Shown in pieces: positions 56,709 to 64,000 of a stretch of 64,000 bases of DNA (the first letter of the stretch is position 1; the number at the start of each line of letters is the position of its first letter). The notes under the pieces are model-generated. The model did no database searches and was not told the origin of the DNA. It worked only from the letters and a program-made list of their open reading frames with translations. Position numbers and translations under genes: made by a program. The DNA is taken from assembly GCA_024741835.1 (NCBI GenBank), contig JAENRP010000016.1, positions 129,987 to 193,986 on the forward strand. Reading direction: 5' to 3'. This DNA is from Diplocarpon mali. Taxonomy: Eukaryota > Ascomycota > Leotiomycetes > Helotiales > Drepanopezizaceae.

Positions 56709-58490
56709 TTCCTATAATAGCATTCGTGATTCACCGGGTCCTGGCGCCCCATAGAGGTTCGGTGCTCGCAAGCTGAGGATGGTCGACATGCAACTGCGCT
56801 GGTCTACAAGTGAAGCATCACAGGTCGATGGTGGAGGCTGGGCAGGGCAGGGCAGGGCTGGTCTGAGGGTGGGTGTGAAGGCGTTGATGAAAGGATATTG
56901 ATTGCCCGTTCGAAGGGTTGATGGCGACGATTGAGATGGGCCAGCTTCTGGGGGGTAGAGAGGAAAGGAAGGATATCTCGAGGGCAAGAAGGTTTTGGGT
57001 CTCTTTGGATTTGTTTTTTTTTTTTTTGTTTTTTCTTTTCAGGTTCTTCTTGTTTGGGGCCCCGTCAGTTTTAGTTCGGCACGCCCGTACTCTACAGAAC
57101 GTACTGGGTGGAAATGTTGGAGGTCGCGATCGCCCGCGTGGAGATTTGCAGAATGCGAATATGACAGGGAAGGCGTACGAAGTATCAATTGCTGTGCGTT
57201 GTGCGGAGACATGGGAAGGATATATTATATTAGTTGAGGTCGGTGGGCAAGTAATGTTGAGTCCCATGTGCGATAAACCGCCATGCAGACACATCTTCCT
57301 CACGCTCTGCGGCTGTGGTCGATACGATACCTGATGCCGCCCCATCGGTCTCGCTCGTCTCGCGTCTTCCGCAGGCAATATCTCCAAGTCGAGAGATTAC
57401 TCTGCCCAGACCGAAGTATGACGATAAAAACGCCCCGTTCATTGGCTGATGCACACCCCTGCATATGGCACAAGGTTCAGGTTATTGTTTTGATTCTCCT
57501 CCGGGGTTGCATCTGCAGAACTCTACCATCTTCTCGCTACCGTTTTCTATGCAGACAGATGTTGGTGGGCGTCCCAAGGTCCACGGGATATACTCGCGGG
57601 GCATCGGCTGGCGGGAATGGCTCCTTCAATGTAGTCGTCTCTTCAGAGAGTTTTGTTTTCCCACATCTCCCCCCCGAACCTCCCCACACGAAAGGTAGTT
57701 CTCACTCACGATGCCTGTTATCACAACGTGTTCTGGCCGGCTTTTCCCTCCACTTAGCGAGGTGTTTCTCTTCTCGATCCCAAGCTAGGCCATATCCGGA
57801 TTCGAGGCTTAGGCGGGATTCCGGGTTGGAGAGATGGGAGCTTCCTGGTGCATCCTGCGTCGATTGGGGTATTTCTGAAAGTAATGAGGTACAGGTAGGG
57901 TAGCAAGAACTCTACACACCACCACTCCCTCACCGCCGACGATAACACAATACCTTTCTTTGTTCCGCTGGGGAAAACGATTCCCCCGTGAGAGGCACTC
58001 GCGGTGGCGCGTGGTTCTACCCATCTGCTTGGCTTTTGGAAGACCGTCAGGGAGTTGAAAGAACAGCCTGCTACCAACAATCGGGGGGTCAGACCACATC
58101 CGCTATTCCGATCACGGGTTTCGCATTGCTCGGATCAATCTTCCTTGAAATATCGACAACCTATTCAGCCTTCGTGTCTACGTGAGAGTTTCCCCACCTG
58201 TGATTAACAGGCGATGCGGGATAGATTGGCAAGTATCACTACCGTCACGTGTCGGCATCCCAATCGCCTTGCAAGCAAACAATTCCAATAATCGATTCAA
58301 CAATACGCCTCTAAAGCACAGCATTCTATCCCTCCATCGGCTCATCCGTCCCGCAAGTAGCTTTCAGTTTGCAGTAATGCCTCTTCTCTATGAGAGACCC
58401 AGCATCCAAGTTCACCACTAACATTGCAGGGGGCGTTAGATGCATCCGCCGAAATGCGTCAACTTTTATTGGTCTTCGGGATCCACAAAT
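56709..58490. other. Intergenic between INO80 and ARB1
   Basis: About 1.8 kb between two minus-strand genes. It holds the INO80 promoter and possibly an unplaced first exon: the frame at 56712-56987 reads YPSFPLYPPEAGPSQSSPST and resembles an INO80 N-terminus. The long frames at 57283-57903 show no motif and are not called. Confidence 0.45.
57014..57027. promoter_or_regulatory. Poly(dA:dT) tract upstream of INO80
   Basis: A 14-base T run followed by more T-rich sequence, about 300 bases upstream of the INO80 start. Such tracts disfavour nucleosomes and are common in fungal promoters. The role here is inferred. Confidence 0.4.
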
Positions 58491-60488
58491 CTAGACAGCT
58501 CCGGCGGCCATCATCTTCTTTCTCAAGTAGTTCTTGTACTCGCCGATTCCTCCATCCCATTTACGGATCGTCTGGTTCTCGCAGACCATGATGTCTTTGG
58601 CAATCTTGTCGAGCAATCTGTCACATGTCAGTACTGGCACACCCATTCTATCAGGACTTCTTACCTGAAATCGTGTGAAACCACGACAACACCACCGGTA
58701 AATGCGTTGATAGCATCAGCCAAACTGTCAATGGTAGGAATATCCAGACCATTGGTTGGCTCATCCAACAACAGCATGTTGGGGCCGTCGATAGCCAAGA
58801 GAGCAAACACAATTCTAGACTTCTGTCCCTCGGACAAGGTACCCATCAAGGCGGTTTGGGAATCACCAGACAGACCGTACTTGCCGAGTTGTTGTCTCCA
58901 GTACTGGTAATCCTGCGACTTGTCGGCGTACTTATCACGCACGAAGTCAAGAGCGGATTTGGTTAGATCCAATTGCTCAGCGGAATGTTGAGAGTAGACA
59001 CCCATCTTCAAATGAGTGTGGCGAGAAACGACACCGCTAGTAGGCGACAGCTTCCCAGTCATAAGACGGAGGAGTGTGGATTTTCCAACACCATTAGGTC
59101 CGACCAGCGCAGTTCTAGAGTCCATATCCACACCAAGATCAAGATGCTTGTAGAGATCATCCTTGGAGTTGCCGGAGTACGAGAAGGTAACATCGTCGAA
59201 AGACAAGACCGGAGGAGGAAGTTTCTCAACATCTGCGAATCTGAAAGTGAAAACACGATCCTCCTCGACCTTCTGGATCAGACCATCTGCCTCCATCTTG
59301 TCCAAGATTTTCTGCCGCGACTTGGCCTGCCTGACCAAGTTGGCATATGTACCAGCGGAAGCGATGAACTTCTTAATATGCACAATCTCGTCCTGCTGCT
59401 TTGTGTAGGCCTTCATCTGGTTGACTTCTTGCTCGGATCGTGTCTTCGAGTAAGAGTCGTAGTTACCACCATAATAGATGAGCTGCTTTTGACGCATATC
59501 AATCATATTTGTGCAGACACCGTTTAGGAAATCCATAGAGTGGGACACGAGAACAAGGGTGCGGTCCCATTTCTTAAGGTATTCTTCCAACCACACGCAG
59601 GCCTCCAAGTCCAAATGTGCCGTTGGGTCATCGAGAAGAAGAAGCGAGGGCTTGACGAAGAGGGCCTTGGCCAGCGCCACACGCATACGCCATCCACCAG
59701 ACATGTCCTTCGTCTTCTTTTGGATTGTAGTCTTGTTAAAACCGAGACCGGTAAGAATCTGAGATGCGCGGGTTGCGAAGGTAGAGGGGTCCATAGTTTC
59801 CATACGCTGATATTATTAGCGAGTGTGACGTTTTTTGGTGGTGGGGTAATCTTACCTCGTATAGATCCATCAGAAGAGGCGACTCTGGCCCATCGTCCTC
59901 AAGGATTTGTTCGGCCAACTTATCGAGTCTCTCCATCTCGTTCTCGGCCTCGCGAACAACCCACTCGAGAGCACCAAGATCACTTGGGGGAGCACCTTCG
60001 TTGAGCAGGTATATATCGACGTGCTCGGGGACAGGGTATTCCCGCTTATCGATAGCTTTGAGGAGAGTCGACTTTCCGCAACCGTTCTCACCAAGAAGAC
60101 CATATCGGCGACCGTATGTGAGCTCCATAGTGGTGTCCGTGAGGAGAACTCTGCCGTGGAAGACGAGAGAGACGGAGGTAATCTTGACATCTCGGCTGGC
60201 CTTCAAGGAGCTGAGAACACCGGTTGTGACACGATCCGAGAGACCGTGCTTGTCGAGTTGCGAAGCCAGTCTATTGATCTCCTCATTCTTCTTGGATGAA
60301 CCCGCAGGCTGCTCGTCATCGGGAAGAGGATTTCCATCTGCATCGAGGAGTGGTTCGTCACCAGCGACTGACGAGGCGCCAGAGGCTGTCTTCGACCCCG
60401 CCTTCGAGCGACTGGCGACCGTCTTCTTGGCTGGCTTTCCCTCTGCGGCCCTCTTCGCATCACGAGCGGCTTTAGAAGCTGAGACCAT
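58491..60488 (-). CDS. ARB1: ABC-F ATPase ARB1 (ribosome biogenesis), 633 aa
   Basis: Soluble twin-ATPase ABC-F protein that in yeast acts in assembly and export of 40S and 60S precursors. Three exons on the minus strand (60488-59856, 59806-58665, 58617-58491) give 633 aa. The N-terminus is Lys/Ala-rich. First cassette: Walker [10 protein letters not shown] at about 133, signature [15 protein letters not shown], Walker [13 protein letters not shown], a form characteristic of ARB1 where most ABC-F proteins have DEPTNHLD, and switch [12 protein letters not shown] charged linker arm follows. Second cassette: GPNGVGKST at about 445, signature [23 protein letters not shown] and VVVSHDF. The last exon supplies the normal C-terminal block [18 protein letters not shown]. 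Intact and housekeeping. Confidence 0.95.
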
Positions 60489-62120
60489 GACGTCGAGTTT
60501 GGAGGAATATATTTAGTACTCGTAGTGGTGAATGGTGCGGGTTGAGAAAAAAATGCGTCGTAGGATAGGTAGTTATCAGTGTTGCAAGTAGTGGGGTTAT
60601 CCGTCGCTAGCGTCAAACCAATGAAGATTTGAAAATTAGGAGTGCCCACAGAAAACAGTTCACGGAGGAATATCTTGACGAGACGCAAGTCATATGATAA
60701 GAAGAGGCCGGGTTACTCGTAATATATATGAGGAAAACAATTCGAGTACATTACCGGTAGTCAGATATTCCTCTATCACATTAGGCTTAAGTATCTACAG
60801 TGCCCCTATGCATCTTACGGCCTCGCTTAGAGCCCACTTTGCTGCAATTAATCATCACGTGACTAACCTCAAGGCAGTACATCTAGGTTTTCTCTTTACA
60901 TATTATATTCTCTTTTCCAAGATTCTTTCCAAGGTCTTTGGTATATTTAGTCACCTGCATAATTAAAATTTCAAATTGCAAGTCCGTGCAGACCAGAAGT
61001 GTCCTGTTCTACTTCCAGATTGCCTCATGGCTTCCCGAGAGACAGGTGATCTGTTGGTATAAACCTACAAGTTGCATGGGTCTAGTTCTTCACTACTCCG
61101 CCTGTTCTAAGTCAAGTGCAGCTATTCTCAAGAAAGATAGCAAGTGAAGTATGCTGTGCAGGCAGTTGTATGTCTTTGTGCTCTATGCCTCCCTACTCTC
61201 CCTTTGGAACACCTCACTCCTGTCTTCTACATATACATCTGATAGCTTCGAGCACCTACAGCCCCCTCTCGGCGACGTGCTTTTCCTCTTCAAGCGTATT
61301 ATCTCCACCCCTTCTCATGAGCCTGTGGACAGTCACTGTGGATGACACGGTAAGTCGGATAGCGAACGGCTCAAGCAACAAACAGGTTTCTTCCAAGCCA
61401 AAGTAGCATTTCTTCCCAGAAAAATAGGCAATTCTAGCCATTTTCGGTACCTTGATACCGATGCACGGCTCTGTGTTCGTACCCTTGCCCAAGAACCCAT
61501 CGCCGTTCCTTCATCTCCCTAATTGCCTGCTGATAATATATACACTACGCCTGAACATCTAAAGGCCTTTAACCAACCGCCATGATCTACCACCGCGCTG
61601 TGATCGTGGCTGCTACTGTACCACGTTGTCGAGCCGGATCACTAGAGGCTGGCGAGTGTGGCGAAGCTCATGAGGGGTTGAAGGTTGGCAAGAAGTGTTA
61701 CTGTGACTTGGAGTGATTTTCCTTGTCTGTTTTGGCGGCGGCGTGTTTTGGGGGCTTGAGAGAGCTAGAGCGAGATTCAGGGTAAGACGATTCCTTTTAG
61801 AGGTAAGATCCTCTTCTTTCCAACTTTGGTCTATGCCAAGTAGGAAGTAAGCTCGTTGAGGACGACGTTGGAGAGAGTTTTTGGTCTTGAGGCGAGCCAA
61901 AGAGAGCTCATAGGTTGGGAATAAGTGTGGGTTGTGTCACTTTAAATCATGAACGTACATAGACCTTACAAGCTAAGCATCCACAGGAACAGTTAAGTAA
62001 TATCTTATCAGCACCATTCGATTTTTAAACCATAAAAAAATTCCCCAGGGTATAGAACGCCTTTCGTGCAGCCACAAACTCCGGGTTTCTCCATACGGGA
62101 AAGCGACATTTCACAGATAA
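60489..62120. other. Intergenic, nothing recognised
   Basis: About 1.6 kb between the ARB1 start and the receptor's 3' end. Only short frames, none with a motif. The ARB1 promoter lies in the first few hundred bases. Confidence 0.5.
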
Positions 62121-63413
62121 TCATACCTGCACCCAGGTCTCTAAACACTTCCCGCTCATAACGTCCTCCGCGCTCTCCCAGTTCTTTAAGCTCACCACAT
62201 CACTATCCAGTGATTCCATCTTGCACTTCACCGGCGCCGGGCTCGCGAGTACTGTGTCCACCTTAACCGTGACCGTCAATATGACCTCGCGCTTGGCCTC
62301 TATCTCACCGCAACTTATCATCTGCTCCTCGTCTTTCTTCCCTCGGTGCTGCCCCCAGGACCATAAATTCCTCCGCTCCGGCGCGCACGCCTCGATAGTA
62401 ATTGTATTTCCCATACCTCTATCTACCATGCCAAAACACATCAAGGTATCCAACCCTGTAATTGGGCTTGGTGGATCCTCGCTTAAGACGATGTCGCGCC
62501 TCGTACTAACATAGAGTATGAAGTCGAGCCACCCGTTAGATGCAATCATAGCACCAGCCACAACGAAGTATTCAAGCGTTACATCGCCACCAGCGATGGA
62601 GAAGATACGACCCGCAGCCAGGGGAGCCGTGCAAAAGGTGTGTATGAGCGGATACAGGATCATAAGTGGTGAGGCACCATGGTGAGCGAGCTCAGTGCGG
62701 TGTTTGTGCGCTGAGTAGCTGTTGGGCACGGTTATCAAGAAGATAAAGATGCCGAGGTAGAATGTTATCGTTAGGAGCATGGCAAGACAAATCCAGACGT
62801 AGTGGAGCCAAAGTCGTTCTTGTGGGTACGCTTCGTTGATCCAGCACTTCCGGTCTTTTAGCTTGAGCTCTCATGTAGAATAGAAGTTGACGCATACCCA
62901 GGCATTTGCTCGCACATAGAAATTTCTGCCATGGATGAGAGGTCCCAAAGAGCCCATCGCATAGATAAATCCCCACGCGCATGCGATGCAGCAGTAAAAC
63001 TTTCCGGGGGGAAGTCGAAAGTCTTTGACCACGCTGGCGAACGTATGGACAGCAATTGCGCAGATAAAAATACTTCTTGCGAGATCTCCGGTCGAGATGA
63101 ACCACCCTTGCGCCCAGCATATTGGGGTGTGGACGAATATACCATTGTTTTGTAAGGCGGCCGCGTTAAGTAAAAAAGCTATTGCTTGCATTATATCGGC
63201 AAACAGGAGATTGTAGATCAGAAGGAGGAATTGGTTTGGCGGAGACTTGATCTCGGCATGGGTGTGCCAAGAAATCAGACGGTAGGTAAGAAAGACGAAG
63301 AGGGAACTCGAGCAAAGAAACGAAATAAGCGCGAAGCTAGAGATAGCAACCAGACCGTAACTGAGGACGACTGGAAGGGGAGTCAGAGTTGAAGAAGCTG
63401 CAAGGAGCGTCAT
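62121..63413 (-). CDS. Git3/Gpr1-like seven-transmembrane receptor, 413 aa
   Basis: Probable plasma-membrane G-protein-coupled receptor of the fungal Git3 (glucose/nutrient sensing) or cAMP-receptor-like class. Two exons on the minus strand (63413-62898 and 62846-62121) with a 51-base intron give 413 aa. Seven hydrophobic segments are visible: three in the first 120 residues (LVAISSFALISFLCSSSLFV, then LLLIYNLLFADIMQAIAFLL, then ICAIAVHTFASVV), one around WGFIYAMGSLGPLI, one around LAMLLTITFYLGIFIFLI, and two in the 270-320 region. The pair LLIYNLLFADIMQA and the WCWINEAYPQERLWLHY loop with an extracellular Cys are typical of the class. The cytoplasmic tail is about 110 residues. The ligand cannot be predicted; class assignment is from memory of family features. 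Confidence 0.75.
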
Positions 63414-64000
63414 CGTGCGTCAACTCGATTCCAAATTGAATCTAGATAGTAGTCTATATCGGCGAGAAGGAGCAAAGGAGACATGATATATAACCTTACG
63501 GTGCTTGGGCGGAGATGCGGGGAGCTTACCGCAACGCCACTGCAATATCAGTACATGCAGCCCTTCGAGTAGGGATATATCGACCAGGCGCCGAGGATGG
63601 AAGCCAGAATGCTTTCAGCGCATTGGATTCTGCGAAGCGAAACCAAAGTCTCTTTAGACGTAAGTGCACCATCATGACGTATGTAAAGAAAATAGTCCTG
63701 TTTGATGCCGGGTTGATCCTGTATGGGAAATCTGAGCGAGTATGTATGTGTCTCCAACTCTCAGAGTAATGACTTGAGACTACTCGAGAAGATGGTGGTA
63801 TTTTGTTCAGATCACTTGTGGAGAATACAGAAGCTGCCATGGTCAGAACAACTGATTTCTCTTCTCTCACGTCGGCTGGTTTTCTTCTTCATTCAGGTTT
63901 GCGTAATGATGAAGACGAGGAGGCAATACTGTCCAACAGTTGCCGAGTAGTGACAAGGCGTAGCGAAGCTGAATCGAAACATGGAATTTTGATGTGAAGT
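63414..64000. other. Upstream flank of the receptor, nothing recognised
   Basis: About 590 bases to the end of the window. Short frames on both strands, no motif. It probably contains the receptor promoter. Confidence 0.5.

Noticed and set aside
1..64000. CRISPR arrays, operons, Shine-Dalgarno sites, riboswitches
   Set aside because: Spliced eukaryotic genes throughout; no regularly spaced short repeats seen.

Overview
The window is nuclear DNA of a filamentous ascomycete. Genes are split by short GT-AG introns (45-108 bases) with CTAAC/CTGAC-like branch points. Fungal orthologues are recognisable (INO80, ARB1, HIS6, FAF1, a Git3-type receptor, a tannase). An AT-rich retroelement carries the C-to-T/G-to-A signature of repeat-induced point mutation (RIP), which points to Pezizomycotina. 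Leotiomycetes would fit, but that is only a guess.

Layout. 1.6-3.6 kb: a sucrose/maltose (GPH-family) transporter. 3.6-9.6 kb: gene-poor, with a small acidic hypothetical gene and broken gene frames. 9.59-17.32 kb: a solo LTR with an intact target-site duplication, directly abutting a 7.6 kb LTR retrotransposon (gag-pol on the minus strand) ruined by RIP. 19.6-40.6 kb: an accessory island. It holds at least five loci of one unrecognised coiled-coil protein family: three apparently intact (736, about 324 and 276 aa) and two pseudogenes, one of them split by a second solo LTR. An ordinary HIS6-FAF1 divergent pair, a secreted tannase/feruloyl esterase and several open-frame relics lie within it. 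40.6-45.1 kb: almost empty, with relics. 45.2-46.4 kb: a C2H2 zinc-finger protein with a long acidic tract. 46.5-51.5 kb: no firm gene. 51.5-63.4 kb: a normal, dense, minus-strand housekeeping segment with the INO80 ATPase, the ARB1 ABC-F ATPase and a Git3-like 7TM receptor.

How it fits together. The two ends and the HIS6-FAF1 pair are conserved core genome for sugar uptake, histidine synthesis, ribosome assembly, chromatin remodelling and nutrient sensing. The middle is a repeat-associated compartment where one lineage-type gene family has duplicated and is decaying. That family is the best candidate for something undescribed. All exon structures were worked out by hand from splice signals and frame continuity. 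No database search was run.
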